A stretch of DNA of 64,000 bases from Chitinophaga niabensis (lineage in GTDB: Bacteria; Bacteroidota; Bacteroidia; Chitinophagales; Chitinophagaceae): assembly GCA_017849435.1 (NCBI GenBank), contig JAFIGY010000009.1, positions 434,001-498,000 on the forward strand. The letters are read 5' to 3'. The position numbers were made by a program, and so were the translations under genes. The notes below the pieces were generated by a model, which did no database searches, was not told the DNA's origin, and saw nothing but the letters and a program-made list of their open reading frames with translations. This document shows positions 8,969 to 18,501 of the stretch, in pieces; position 1 is the stretch's first letter, and each line of letters begins with the position of its first letter.

Positions 8969-10336
8969 ATGCTGCCACTTAAGAAGATATTTCCTGTTAT
9001 CATCGTTCTCATTACGCTATCCCTTTTGGGGATTATTTACATTCAATATAACTGGATACGAAATGCCGCGCACATCAAACGGGAACAGCAGGAGCAGCGC
9101 ATGCAGAGCGTGCTGGATACAGTGGGCAGCGAAATGCAGGGCAGGTTGGGAGTTTCGCAATTGAAGTTCAAAGTGGACAGGAGTCCGAATGAAGGGAGTT
9201 CCAGCCGGCTGATTTTTGAACCCCGTAATGAAGCGATCACCCTGATTGCGCCTATCAGCGACCGTTTCAATACGGAAGAAGTATCTGCTCTTTTAAAGCG
9301 GGCCATGAAGGACCGCAAACTGGATACCACCTTCGAATTCGGGGTACTCAAAGGAGGTATGCCGAAAATCTATTCACCGCATTTCCTGGAAACGCTGCGC
9401 TCCGCAGAAAAAGATTCTGCTAATCTCCGCACTTTCATCACACTGCTTTCGGGTAACATTGTGACACCGCTTTCCGGTGAACTGTTTGTTCCGGAAACAG
9501 CTGAAACCCTTTTCGTGATTGTGCCGGAAAGCAATCTGCGCGCCCTTCGCAGCCTGAGCTGGATGATCCTGGGCAGCGTACTTTTCACCGTTATTATCAT
9601 CGCGGCCTTCTTCCTGACCGTGCGTACCCTGCTCGGACAAAAAAAGCTGTCCGAGATCAAGAGCGATTTCATCAACAATATGACACATGAGCTGAAAACC
9701 CCGCTGGCAACCATTTCCCTCGCCATCGACGCTATCGGGAATGAGAAAGTGATGGAGAACCGGGAGAAGATCCGCTACTTCTCCGGCATCATCAAAGAAG
9801 AGAACCGGCGCATGAACAAACAGGTGGAATCTATTCTGCAGTCCGCTTTGCTGGAGAAAGAAGAGATCGCCCTCAACCTGCAGCCGCTGGATGTGCATCA
9901 GCTTATCACGCGTACTGTGGAGAACCTGCAATTGCAGCTGAACGCAAAGAATGGTAAAGTGCATTTACAACTGAATGCGCATCAGCCGATCATCAAGGCG
10001 GATGAAGTGCATTTCTCCAACCTCATCTTCAACCTGCTGGATAACGCCATCAAATACTCGAAAGATAACCTGGAGGTGCGCATCGCTACGAACAATACCC
10101 GGAGATATATCGTGATCTCGATCGCAGACAATGGGATTGGTATGAGCCGGGATACGGTTTCGCGCATCTTTGAAAAGTTCTATCGCGCGCATACCGGCAA
10201 CGTGCATAACGTAAAAGGTTTCGGGTTGGGGCTTAGTTATGTGAAAGCCATTGTGGATGCGCATAAGGGAAAGATACGGGTAGAAAGTATCCTTGGGAAA
10301 GGGAGCCGCTTCACGCTGGAGTTTCCACAGGATTAA
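8969..10336 (+). CDS. Membrane sensor histidine kinase
   Basis: A two-helix sensor kinase of 455 residues. Transmembrane segments are at about residues 7-26 and 198-220, enclosing a periplasmic sensing domain of about 170 residues with no recognisable fold. There is no clear HAMP domain. The cytoplasmic part has a HisKA H-box FINNMTHELKTPLATIS (phosphorylated His240), an N-box FNLLDNAIKYSKD, a G1 box IADNGIGM, an F box IFEKFYRAHTG and a G2 box GFGLGLSYVKAI, so it should be catalytically active. No response regulator gene adjoins it, which makes it an orphan here; its partner must be elsewhere. The signal is unknown. Confidence 0.93.
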   Translation: MLPLKKIFPVIIVLITLSLLGIIYIQYNWIRNAAHIKREQQEQRMQSVLDTVGSEMQGRLGVSQLKFKVDRSPNEGSSSRLIFEPRNEAITLIAPISDRFNTEEVSALLKRAMKDRKLDTTFEFGVLKGGMPKIYSPHFLETLRSAEKDSANLRTFITLLSGNIVTPLSGELFVPETAETLFVIVPESNLRALRSLSWMILGSVLFTVIIIAAFFLTVRTLLGQKKLSEIKSDFINNMTHELKTPLATISLAIDAIGNEKVMENREKIRYFSGIIKEENRRMNKQVESILQSALLEKEEIALNLQPLDVHQLITRTVENLQLQLNAKNGKVHLQLNAHQPIIKADEVHFSNLIFNLLDNAIKYSKDNLEVRIATNNTRRYIVISIADNGIGMSRDTVSRIFEKFYRAHTGNVHNVKGFGLGLSYVKAIVDAHKGKIRVESILGKGSRFTLEFPQD

Positions 10337-10387
10337 CGGGCCGATCTGATTATCTTTGATCCATCAAAAGTACTATCGCAACGTCAC

Positions 10388-11182
10388 ATGCTGTCAGAAA
10401 AAGAATTGATACGATATAAGCATCCCATTGCCGTACCTGGTATGGGCGTCAATCTCCAGGAAAAACTGAAATCCGCCCGCATCCTCGTGATCGGGGCAGG
10501 AGGGCTGGGAAGCCCGGTGATCCAGTATCTCAGCGCAGCCGGAGCAGGCGTGATCGGTATTGCGGATTATGGTGTGATACTGGAAGAAGACCTCCACCGC
10601 CAGCCTCTTTACCAAATGCAGGACCTTCGCAAACACAAGGCAAAAATGGCCGCCAGCCGGCTCTTTGCCCTGAACCCCTGGAACAAGCATTACCCCTTTC
10701 TCCTACAGATCCGTCCGGATAACGTGGAACAGGTGATCAGCGGGTTTGATATCGTGATCGACTGCTCACAGCACCGCAGTACGCACCTCGTGGTGAATGA
10801 TGCCTGCGTGTTGCTCGGCAAGCCGTTCGTAACAGGAGAAGTGCACAACTGGATCGCCTGGTGGGGCGGGTTCAACATGGGGCCTGATGCCGCTACTTAC
10901 CGCTGTAATGAACTGATGATCGATGATTTCCGGAACTTTGATGCGGGTGCTATGGGAGCCACGCACGGCGCTACAGCCCTGCTGATGGTGAATGAGATCA
11001 TCAAATACCTGGCCGGTGTACCCGGCCTTGCAGGCAAACTGCACACTTTCAATTACCTGCACCAGAAATTTGTAGTCACGGACCTGTCCGTGAACGCAGC
11101 CGGGATTGCTGAAGTAAAAGCCCGCGGACTGCTCAGTGCGGATGGATACGGGCTGGAGCTGGTGCCGGATGTGGAAGATTGA
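10388..11182 (+). CDS. ThiF/MoeB/HesA-like adenylyltransferase lacking zinc cysteines
   Basis: An E1-like protein of 264 residues. The nucleotide-binding motif VIGAGGLGSPVIQYL and the following DLHRQPLYQ...RKHKAKMAASRLFALNP keep the Arg and Lys used for ATP-dependent adenylation of a ubiquitin-like carrier (ThiS or MoaD type). D-C-S at IVIDCSQHRSTH matches the family's Mg-binding region. However, the two CxxC pairs that bind zinc in MoeB and ThiF are absent; only a lone Cys remains at TYRCNELM. No carrier protein gene is nearby. It may act in thiamine, molybdopterin or tRNA sulfur chemistry, but the assignment to one pathway is not possible. TATCTTTG at 10351-10358 is a candidate -7 element. 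It nearly abuts the hydrolase gene downstream (4 bases between stop and ATG). Confidence 0.8.
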   Translation: MLSEKELIRYKHPIAVPGMGVNLQEKLKSARILVIGAGGLGSPVIQYLSAAGAGVIGIADYGVILEEDLHRQPLYQMQDLRKHKAKMAASRLFALNPWNKHYPFLLQIRPDNVEQVISGFDIVIDCSQHRSTHLVVNDACVLLGKPFVTGEVHNWIAWWGGFNMGPDAATYRCNELMIDDFRNFDAGAMGATHGATALLMVNEIIKYLAGVPGLAGKLHTFNYLHQKFVVTDLSVNAAGIAEVKARGLLSADGYGLELVPDVED

Positions 11183-11186
11183 ATGA

Positions 11187-11963
11187 ATGCTGTACATCAT
11201 TATCGGATACCTGCTGTTCCTGTTGCTGATTTACTTCATACAGGAGCGGTTCATTTTCAAACCGGAGAAGCTGCGGCCTGATTTCGAATTCAGGTACGAT
11301 CAGCCTTTCGAGGAACTGTTCTTTGAAGTGGCGCCGGGGGTGAGGATCAACGGGCTGCATTTCAAGGTGGCGGTGCCTAAGGGGATCATCCTCTACTTTC
11401 ACGGCAATACGCGCAGCATCAAGGGCTGGGGGAAATTTGCCCGGGATTTTACCCGTTATGGATATGATGTGCAGATGATCGATTACCGGGGATTCGGCAA
11501 AAGTACGGGTAAACGCAGTGAAGCGGATCTGCTGAAAGATGCGCAGTTTGTGTACGATACATTGCTGGCGGTGCATCCGGAAGATCACATCCTCGTATAC
11601 GGTCGCAGTATCGGCAGCGGATTTGCCACCAAGCTGGCCAGCGATAATATGCCGCGGTACCTGTTGCTGGATGCGCCTTACTACAGTTTTGCGCGGGTGG
11701 TGAAGCGATTCCTCCCTATCCTGCCGCTGCGATGGGTGCTCCGTTATCATTTGCGTACAGATCTCTGGATCAGGAAAGTCAGATGCCATACGTACATTAT
11801 CCATGGCACAAAAGACCGGCTGATCCCTATCCGGCACAGCGAACGGCTGCAACAACTGAATCCGCGCAGGATCACGCTGATACGCATTGAGGGAGGGCGG
11901 CACAATAATCTGCCTTCTTTCCCGGAATATCACGCTTTTATCAGAGATATCTTACAGGAATAA
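11187..11963 (+). CDS. Alpha/beta hydrolase with N-terminal membrane anchor (first of a tandem pair)
   Basis: A 258-residue serine hydrolase of the BEM46/YfhR-like type. A hydrophobic N-terminal helix (LYIIIGYLLFLLLIYFI) should anchor it in the membrane. The oxyanion segment is LYFHGN, the nucleophile elbow is YGRSIGSG (Ser141), the acid is in IHGTKDRLIP, and the catalytic His is in EGGRHNNL. The typical DYRGFGKSTG motif precedes the elbow. The substrate is unknown; relatives are called esterases or lysophospholipase-like. The ATG lies four bases after the ThiF-like gene, so the two are probably cotranscribed. The next gene is a paralogue. Confidence 0.87.
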   Translation: MLYIIIGYLLFLLLIYFIQERFIFKPEKLRPDFEFRYDQPFEELFFEVAPGVRINGLHFKVAVPKGIILYFHGNTRSIKGWGKFARDFTRYGYDVQMIDYRGFGKSTGKRSEADLLKDAQFVYDTLLAVHPEDHILVYGRSIGSGFATKLASDNMPRYLLLDAPYYSFARVVKRFLPILPLRWVLRYHLRTDLWIRKVRCHTYIIHGTKDRLIPIRHSERLQQLNPRRITLIRIEGGRHNNLPSFPEYHAFIRDILQE

Positions 11964-11973
11964 ACAAGCGTAC

Positions 11974-12792
11974 ATGGAAAAGGATAGTATCCGGAAAAAT
12001 CTGAAAAGAATAGCGATATGGGTGATCGGCATCTACCTGGTGGCCGGTCTGCTCTTGTATTTCCTGCAGGACAAGCTCCTCTTTCACCCGGAAGTATTGC
12101 CGGCCAACTATCAATATAAATTCGATATCCCTTTCCAGGAACTCCTGATCCCGGTCAATAAAAAAGTAAAGCTGAGTGCCGTGCTGTTCAAAACAGAAGG
12201 GCGCCCTCGTGGCATGGTGCTCTATTTTCACGGCAACATGCAGAACATCAACCGTTACGCACAATACATGCCCAACTTTACCCGCAACGGGTATGAAGTG
12301 CTGATCATGGACTACCGGGAATTTGGTAAAAGTACGGGGCGACTGACGGAAGCGGCCTTGTATGAAGATGCGCTGCTGATGTATAAAGTAGCCCGCAGCA
12401 ATTATGCGCCCTGGCAGATCGTGGTATACGGAAAGTCATTGGGAACCGGTGTGGCGGCGGAGCTGGCCGCTGTAAGAGACTGCCGGCGGCTCATCCTTGA
12501 AACGCCCTACTATAGCCTGGAAGATGTGATCTCTTCTGTAGCGCCCATTTATCCATATAACGCACTGCTGAATTTCAAACTGCCCACGAACGAGTACCTG
12601 CCCAAAGTAATCGCGCCGGTGGCCATTTTTCATGGAACGGAGGATAACACGGTACCGTACGCTTCCGGGAAGAAACTGACAGAACTGTTCAAGAAAGGCG
12701 ACCAGTTCATTACACTGGAAGGTGCGGGGCACAATAACCTGAACGACTATCCGCTGTACCATACCACACTGGATTCCCTGTTACAGCATTGA
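11974..12792 (+). CDS. Alpha/beta hydrolase with N-terminal membrane anchor (second of a tandem pair)
   Basis: A 272-residue paralogue of the preceding gene. I chose the ATG at 11974, ten bases after the upstream stop. An earlier in-frame start at 11887 would overlap the first hydrolase and add a non-family tail. The same layout recurs: membrane helix AIWVIGIYLVAGLLLYFL, oxyanion LYFHGN, DYREFGKSTG, elbow YGKSLGTG (Ser155), acid FHGTEDNTVPY and His GAGHNNL. The pair probably arose by local duplication followed by divergence. The gene meets the S66 peptidase gene tail-to-tail with no base between the stop codons. Confidence 0.87.
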   Translation: MEKDSIRKNLKRIAIWVIGIYLVAGLLLYFLQDKLLFHPEVLPANYQYKFDIPFQELLIPVNKKVKLSAVLFKTEGRPRGMVLYFHGNMQNINRYAQYMPNFTRNGYEVLIMDYREFGKSTGRLTEAALYEDALLMYKVARSNYAPWQIVVYGKSLGTGVAAELAAVRDCRRLILETPYYSLEDVISSVAPIYPYNALLNFKLPTNEYLPKVIAPVAIFHGTEDNTVPYASGKKLTELFKKGDQFITLEGAGHNNLNDYPLYHTTLDSLLQH

Positions 12793-13704
12793 TCATTTCA
12801 GTTCTTTCAGCAGCACCCGGTCATTGTCCGCCTTCAGTTCATGCGGGATGCCGAGTTTCAGCGCAAAGTTCTGCTCCTGGTGCCCTACCGGGAAATCGAA
12901 TACTACGGGGTAATCATACTCTTTGACGATATTACGGATGATCTCGTATTCCGTTTGCCCGAACGGAGTGTCTGTATCCCGTTCTTCGGTAAAGGAACCC
13001 ACCACCAGTCCTGCCAGTTTATTCAGCCAGCCGGCGCGTTTCAGGTTGTACATCATCCGGTCGATATTATAACGGTACTCTCCCACGTCTTCCAGCACGA
13101 GTATCTTGCCTTTTGTATCGATCTGGGAAGCGGAACCGCTGATGTTGGCCAACAGGGAAAGATTGCCGCCCACGAGCTGCCCTTTTGCTTTTCCGTTGCG
13201 ATTCATGGCATGCGGAGAACAGTGATGGCGGCCGCGTTTGCCGGTGAGAACTTCCCGAAGGCTTTCCACATAAATGTTCTCGTGGGTGGCAGCCGTAATG
13301 CCGCTGCACATCAGGGAGTGTATGCTGGCAATGCCATAGCGCTGATGAACGTGCGCATGCAATGCGGTGATATCGCTGTAACCGCAGAGCCATTTGGGAT
13401 GCTTGCGGAAACGGGAAAAATTGAGCTTGTCGAGGATGCAGATCATACCATATCCGCCGCGGCCGAAAATAATAGCTTTGATCTCCGGATCGTCCAGCAT
13501 GTCCTGCAGTTCTTCCTGCCGCAGTTCGTCCGGCGCTGAAAAATTGTGAAAACTGGTGCCCACGGTGATACCCAGGTGCACCCGGAATCCCCACGACTCG
13601 ATCACACCGGCAGCATATTCAGCGGCGTACTGCTCCATCTTGCTGCTGGAACAGGTGATGCCTATAAGGTCGCCTTTTTTAAGATAGGGCGGAATTTTGA
13701 TCAT
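12793..13704 (-). CDS. LD-carboxypeptidase / MccF-like peptidase, family S66
   Basis: A 303-residue S66 peptidase. The family removes the terminal D-alanine from tetrapeptides during murein recycling (LdcA) or cleaves acyl-sulfamoyl adenylates (MccF). The N-terminus PPYLKKGDLIGITCSS is typical, as is IIFGRGGYGMICILDKLN. The nucleophile Ser110 lies in GYSDITALH. The Glu is in LVLEDVGEYRYNIDRM, and the His is in FPVGHQEQNFALKLG. No signal peptide is seen, so it is cytoplasmic, as expected for murein recycling. It is transcribed away from metG. Confidence 0.92.
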   Translation of the reverse strand: MIKIPPYLKKGDLIGITCSSSKMEQYAAEYAAGVIESWGFRVHLGITVGTSFHNFSAPDELRQEELQDMLDDPEIKAIIFGRGGYGMICILDKLNFSRFRKHPKWLCGYSDITALHAHVHQRYGIASIHSLMCSGITAATHENIYVESLREVLTGKRGRHHCSPHAMNRNGKAKGQLVGGNLSLLANISGSASQIDTKGKILVLEDVGEYRYNIDRMMYNLKRAGWLNKLAGLVVGSFTEERDTDTPFGQTEYEIIRNIVKEYDYPVVFDFPVGHQEQNFALKLGIPHELKADNDRVLLKELK

Positions 13705-13729
13705 TCTACAGCGCTTTAGTTTACCTTTG
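13696..13729 (+). promoter_or_regulatory. Candidate metG promoter
   Basis: TTTG (13696-13699) and TACCTTTG (13722-13729) resemble the Bacteroidota -33/-7 pair, but the 22-base spacer is slightly long. It overlaps the first codons of the divergent S66 gene. Transcription from here would give metG a leader of about 130 bases. Confidence 0.45.
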
Positions 13730-13761
13730 CCAATTAAAAAGTAAAAGTTAAAAATTAAATA

Positions 13762-13782
13762 AAAAAGGGACGTCCCCTTTTT
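13762..13782 (+). promoter_or_regulatory. Terminator-like hairpin in the metG leader
   Basis: The palindrome GGGACGTCCC (13767-13776) is flanked by A5 on the left and C plus T5 on the right, giving an A-stem/T-run terminator shape. It sits between the candidate metG promoter and the ATG at 13865. It could be an attenuator of metG or a boundary element for the divergent genes; read on the minus strand it also ends in a T run. Confidence 0.4.
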
Positions 13783-13864
13783 GAGGCATCCAAAGTAAGC
13801 GATATTCGGATAACCGGCGATGTTTTTTTTATTTTAATTTTCGGCTTCGATTTATTGATACGCA

Positions 13865-15946
13865 ATGAAACAATTCAACAGATACCTGGTTACTGCCGCA
13901 TTACCTTACGCAAATGGTCCCGTGCATATCGGGCACCTGGCAGGCTGCTACCTGCCGGCCGATATTTATGTGCGGTACCTGCGCGCCAGGAAAACAGATG
14001 TAAAATTTATCTGCGGTACAGATGAGCACGGTGTTCCCATCACTATCAAGGCGATGCAGGAGAATGTAAGTCCGCAGGATATCGTGGACAAATACTATGC
14101 AGTGATAAAGGAAAGCTTTGCCTCGATGGGTATTTCCTTCGATATATTTTCCCGTACCTCCCGGCAGATCCACCATCAAACGGCTGCCGATTTCTTTAAG
14201 AAGATGTACGACGACGGACTTTTCGAAGAGAAGGAGTCCGAACAATATTTCGACGAGATCAAACAAGTGTTTCTGGCAGACCGGTATATCATCGGCACCT
14301 GCCCGAAATGCGGTAATGATAAGGCGTATGGCGACCAATGCGAACGCTGCGGCAGCTCCCTTAGTCCGGATGAGCTTATCAACCCCCGTTCCGCCCTCAG
14401 CGATGCCGTGCCGGTGAAAAGAAAAACCAAACACTGGTACATGCCGCTGCAAAACTATGAGCCCTGGCTGAAACAATACATCATTGAAGACCACAAGGAG
14501 TGGAAAAACAATGTGTACGGGCAGTGTAAAAGCTGGCTGGATAACGGGCTTCAGAGCAGGGCCATGACGCGGGACAGCAACTGGGGTATCAAAGTGCCGC
14601 TGAAAGACGCCGAAGGGAAAGTGCTGTATGTGTGGTTCGATGCGCCGATCGGGTATATTTCCGCTACCAAGGAACTTACGGAACAGTGGGCGGATTACTG
14701 GCGCAGGGAAGATACACGGCTGATCCACTTCATCGGGAAAGACAACATCGTATTTCACTGCATTATTTTCCCGGCCATGCTCAAGGCGCACGGCGGTTTT
14801 GTGTTGCCGGACAATGTGCCTGCCAACGAATTCCTCAACATCGAAGGGGAAAAAGTATCCACTTCCCGTAACTGGGCCGTGTGGGTGCATGATTACGTGA
14901 AGGATTTCCCCGACCAGCAGGATGTGCTGCGGTACGTGCTTTGCGCCACTGCGCCGGAAACGAAAGACAACGACTTCACCTGGAAAGATTTTCAGGACAG
15001 GAATAACAACGAACTGGTGGCCAACCTCGGCAACTTCGTGAACCGCACGATGGTGCTCATGCACAAGCTTTGCGGAGGAAAAGTGCCGCCCCTGCATGCG
15101 GCTGTAAAAGACGCAGCGGACGACGCCATCGTTGCCATGCTGCAGGAAGCGAAGCAAAAGATATCCGACTCGCTCGAGACCTTCCGCTTCCGTGACGCCC
15201 TGAGCGAGGTGATGAACGTTGCGCGTGAAGGGAACCGGTACCTGCAGGAAAAGCAACCCTGGATACTGGCCAAAACGCCGGAATTACAGGCGCAGCACCA
15301 ACAGCTGATCGATAACTGCCTGCATATGTGTTTGCAACTGACCGCCAATCTGGCCATTTTCACCAATCCCTTCCTGCCTTTCACCTCACAGAAAATCTGC
15401 CACATGCTCAAGGTGGTAGACCGGATGCTGGAATGGGAGAATGCGGGCAGCATGAAGCTGGTGAGCGTAGGGTATTCCCTGCGTGCGCCGGAGCTGTTGT
15501 TTAAGAAAGTGGAGGATGAGCAGGTGAAAGCACAGGTAGATAAATTGCATGCGGGGTTGAAGCAGTCTGCGGCTGCACAGCAGCAGCCTGTGGCCCAGGA
15601 GGCGCCTCCGGTTGCCAAGCCCGAGATACAGTATGATGATTTTGCCAAACTGGACCTGAAAGTGGGCACGATCACCCATGCGGAGAAAGTGGAAAAAGCG
15701 GATAAACTGTTGAAGCTCACCGTGGATCTTGGTTACGAACAACGTACCGTGGTGTCCGGTATCGCCATGCATTATGCGCCCGAAGCCATCATCGGCCAAC
15801 AGGTGACGCTTGTGGCCAATCTGGCGCCCCGCAAGATGCGTGGCATTGAAAGCCAGGGAATGATCCTGATGGCGGAAGATAAGAACGGGCGCCTGGTGTT
15901 TGTGAACCCGGCAGAGGCCGTAACGCCCGGGAGCGGCGTCAGCTGA
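13865..15946 (+). CDS. metG: Methionyl-tRNA synthetase
   Basis: Class I aminoacyl-tRNA synthetase charging tRNA-Met (693 residues). It shows the HIGH signature in [20 protein letters not shown], the knuckle cysteines [18 protein letters not shown], and a KMSKS-equivalent in [11 protein letters not shown] (KVSTS). An anticodon-binding helical domain follows ([15 protein letters not shown]...). After an Ala/Gln/Pro-rich linker (residues about 565-590), the C-terminal 110 residues ([28 protein letters not shown]...) form the EMAPII/Trbp111-like tRNA-binding and dimerisation domain. The gene stands alone, with a possible regulated leader upstream and a strong terminator downstream. Confidence 0.98.
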   Translation: MKQFNRYLVTAALPYANGPVHIGHLAGCYLPADIYVRYLRARKTDVKFICGTDEHGVPITIKAMQENVSPQDIVDKYYAVIKESFASMGISFDIFSRTSRQIHHQTAADFFKKMYDDGLFEEKESEQYFDEIKQVFLADRYIIGTCPKCGNDKAYGDQCERCGSSLSPDELINPRSALSDAVPVKRKTKHWYMPLQNYEPWLKQYIIEDHKEWKNNVYGQCKSWLDNGLQSRAMTRDSNWGIKVPLKDAEGKVLYVWFDAPIGYISATKELTEQWADYWRREDTRLIHFIGKDNIVFHCIIFPAMLKAHGGFVLPDNVPANEFLNIEGEKVSTSRNWAVWVHDYVKDFPDQQDVLRYVLCATAPETKDNDFTWKDFQDRNNNELVANLGNFVNRTMVLMHKLCGGKVPPLHAAVKDAADDAIVAMLQEAKQKISDSLETFRFRDALSEVMNVAREGNRYLQEKQPWILAKTPELQAQHQQLIDNCLHMCLQLTANLAIFTNPFLPFTSQKICHMLKVVDRMLEWENAGSMKLVSVGYSLRAPELLFKKVEDEQVKAQVDKLHAGLKQSAAAQQQPVAQEAPPVAKPEIQYDDFAKLDLKVGTITHAEKVEKADKLLKLTVDLGYEQRTVVSGIAMHYAPEAIIGQQVTLVANLAPRKMRGIESQGMILMAEDKNGRLVFVNPAEAVTPGSGVS

Positions 15947-15975
15947 TGAATGAAAAAAATCGTGTTTATATAGCG

Positions 15976-16012
15976 AAACCCTGCGTTGGTCAAAAACATC
16001 GCAGGGTTTTTT
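15976..16012 (+). terminator. Terminator after metG
   Basis: AAACCCTGCG (15976-15985) pairs perfectly with CGCAGGGTTT (16000-16009), and six T end the hairpin. Confidence 0.88.
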
Positions 16013-16071
16013 GATTCCCGCATCGTGCAACCGCAAAAAGTACTAAATTCAATCACCAAAAGCTGGATAAC

Positions 16072-18471
16072 ATGCAAAGAAGGATCAACAAAATAGCGGT
16101 GCTCGGATCTGGTGTAATGGGCTCCAGGATTGCCTGTCACTTTGCCGGCATCGGCGTGAAAGTATTATTGCTGGACATTGCGCCGAAAGAACCCAATGAT
16201 GCGGAAAAAGCGAAAGGACTTAGTGCAGATCATCCGGCCGTAAAGAACAGGATCGTGCGGGACGCATTGCAGGCGGCCATCAAATCCAATCCTTCCCCGC
16301 TTTTTACCAAAGCAGCTGCCAGTCATATTACCACCGGCAACTTTACAGACAATATGAAAGATATTGCTGATTGTGACTGGGTGATAGAAGTAGTGGTGGA
16401 AAACCTGGAGATCAAGCAGAAAGTGTTTGAGCAGGTGGAACAGTTCCGCAAACCCGGCACCCTCATCACATCGAACACTTCCGGCATCCCCATTCACCTG
16501 ATGGCGGAAGGCCGGAGCGATGATTTCAAAAAGCACTTCTGCGGCACGCACTTCTTCAATCCTCCGCGCTACCTGCGTTTGCTCGAAATCATCCCCACGC
16601 CGTATACAGCCCCCTCCATCATAGACTTCCTCCTGCACTACGGCGACCTCTACCTGGGGAAAACAACCGTTCTCTGCAAGGATACACCCGCTTTCATCGC
16701 CAACCGCGTAGGCGTGTTCTCCATCATGGCCATTTTCCACATTATGCAGGAAATGGGCCTGGGAATTGATGAGATCGATGCGCTGACCGGTCCGGTGATC
16801 GGCCGCCCTAAATCCGCTACCTTCCGCACGGCGGACGTAGTGGGTATCGACACCCTTGTGAAAGTGGCGAAAGGCGTTGCGGAAAATTGTCCGGATGACG
16901 AAGCCCGCCACATCATGAACATCCCGCCGTTCCTGCAGAAAGTAGTGGAGAACAACTGGCTGGGAGACAAGACCGGTCAGGGTTTCTACAAGAAAACAAA
17001 AGGGGAAGGCGGAAAAGAGATACTTACGCTCAACCTTCAGACCATGGAATATGGTCCCAAACAAAAAGCGAAGTTCGCCAGCATTGAGGCCGCCAAACCC
17101 ATTGAAGACCTCAGGCAACGTATTAAAGCGCTTGCGGCCGGTACGGATAAAGCCGGACAATTCTACCAGAACTTCCACGCATACCTGTTTTCGTATATCT
17201 CTCACCGTATCCCCGAGATCGCTGACGATCTCTATAAAGTGGACGATGCCATGAAAGCCGGTTTCGGCTGGGAGATCGGGGCTTTCGAAACCTGGGACCT
17301 GCTGGGTGTGGAGGCCGGTATGAAGACCGTTACAGAGAAAGGGCTCACCATCGCGCCCTGGGTCAACGATATGCTGGCCGCAGGCATAAAGCAATTCTAC
17401 AAGATCGAGAAAGGGAAAAAATATTATTACGACCTCGCTACTAAAAACTATAAACCCATCCCCGGGGCGGACAGCTTTATCATCCTGGAGAATTACGCCG
17501 GGAATGTGGTATGGAAGAACAGCGCCTGCAATCTTTACGATATCGGGGACGGTATCCTCGAACTCGAATGGAAAACCAAGATGAATTCCATCGGTGGAGA
17601 AGTGCTCGAAGGTTTACACAAGGCGATTGACCGCGCGGAAAAAGATTACAGGGGACTTGTGATTGGCAACGATGGTGCCAATTTCTCTGCCGGCGCTAAC
17701 GTAGGCATGATCTTCATGCTGGCCGCCGAACAGGAATATGACGAGCTGGATATGGCGGTGCGGTTGTTCCAGAAAAGCACCATGCGCATCCGTTATTCCT
17801 CCATTCCGGTAGTAGTGGCGCCGCATGCGCTTACGTTGGGCGGTGGCTGCGAGATGAGCCTGCATGCGGACAGTGTACAGGCTGCTGCGGAAACTTATAT
17901 CGGTCTTGTTGAACTGGGAGTAGGATTGATACCCGGAGGCGGCGGCACCAAAGAGTTCACGCTGCGTGCTGCCGATGATTACCGGGAAGGACAGGTAGAG
18001 AATCCCATCCTGCAGGATCGTTTCCTCACCATTGCGCAGGCCAAAGTAGCCACGTCTGCGCAGGAGGCCTATGAGTTAGGGATTCTCCGTCATGGAACAG
18101 ATGATATTAGCATGAACCTTAACCGCCGGATCGCGGATGCGAAAGAAAAAGCTATTGAGCTGGCGGAAGCGGGTTACACGAAACCTATCGAAAGAACGGA
18201 CATCCGCGTGCTGGGGCGTTCCGCCATGGGCGCCATGCTCACCGGCATTAATGCCATGAAGTTCGGTAACTACATTTCCGAGCACGATGGAAAAATCGTG
18301 CAAAAGCTGGCGTATGTAATGTGCGGCGGTGATCTCACAGAGCCCGCCCTCGTCAGCGAACAATACCTGCTCGATCTCGAAAGGGAAGCTTTCCTCAGTC
18401 TTTGCGGCGAACGGAAAACCCTTGAAAGATTGCAAAGCGTATTGAAAACCGGTAAGCCTATCAGGAATTAA
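16072..18471 (+). CDS. Fused 3-hydroxyacyl-CoA dehydrogenase / enoyl-CoA hydratase (FadN-like)
   Basis: A bifunctional beta-oxidation enzyme of 799 residues. The dehydrogenase is N-terminal: NAD-binding IAVLGSGVMGSRIACHFAGIGVKVLLLD, then the family signature in HFFNPPRYLRLLEIIPTPYT and DTPAFIANRVGVF. A second dehydrogenase C-domain copy follows (FGWEIGAFETWDLLG). The hydratase/isomerase domain is C-terminal (about residues 495-700, NDGANFSAGANVGMIF; APHALTLGGGCEMSLHAD), followed by a helical tail. This order matches FadN-type proteins rather than E. coli FadB, where the hydratase is first. It would hydrate enoyl-CoA and oxidise the hydroxyacyl-CoA. No thiolase or acyl-CoA dehydrogenase gene is adjacent; in many Bacteroidota a thiolase follows, so this arrangement is slightly different. 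Confidence 0.93.
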   Translation: MQRRINKIAVLGSGVMGSRIACHFAGIGVKVLLLDIAPKEPNDAEKAKGLSADHPAVKNRIVRDALQAAIKSNPSPLFTKAAASHITTGNFTDNMKDIADCDWVIEVVVENLEIKQKVFEQVEQFRKPGTLITSNTSGIPIHLMAEGRSDDFKKHFCGTHFFNPPRYLRLLEIIPTPYTAPSIIDFLLHYGDLYLGKTTVLCKDTPAFIANRVGVFSIMAIFHIMQEMGLGIDEIDALTGPVIGRPKSATFRTADVVGIDTLVKVAKGVAENCPDDEARHIMNIPPFLQKVVENNWLGDKTGQGFYKKTKGEGGKEILTLNLQTMEYGPKQKAKFASIEAAKPIEDLRQRIKALAAGTDKAGQFYQNFHAYLFSYISHRIPEIADDLYKVDDAMKAGFGWEIGAFETWDLLGVEAGMKTVTEKGLTIAPWVNDMLAAGIKQFYKIEKGKKYYYDLATKNYKPIPGADSFIILENYAGNVVWKNSACNLYDIGDGILELEWKTKMNSIGGEVLEGLHKAIDRAEKDYRGLVIGNDGANFSAGANVGMIFMLAAEQEYDELDMAVRLFQKSTMRIRYSSIPVVVAPHALTLGGGCEMSLHADSVQAAAETYIGLVELGVGLIPGGGGTKEFTLRAADDYREGQVENPILQDRFLTIAQAKVATSAQEAYELGILRHGTDDISMNLNRRIADAKEKAIELAEAGYTKPIERTDIRVLGRSAMGAMLTGINAMKFGNYISEHDGKIVQKLAYVMCGGDLTEPALVSEQYLLDLEREAFLSLCGERKTLERLQSVLKTGKPIRN

Positions 18472-18501
18472 TCATATATTGTATTTTAATTTAATTTAAC
18501 C

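Noticed and set aside
13705..13864. T-box or known riboswitch before metG
   Set aside because: No T-box consensus or other known fold is visible, only the short palindrome, and T-boxes are not known from this phylum.
13901..15256. 451-codon open frame antisense to metG
   Set aside because: Same reasoning: metG motifs are intact on the plus strand and the antisense product has no family features.
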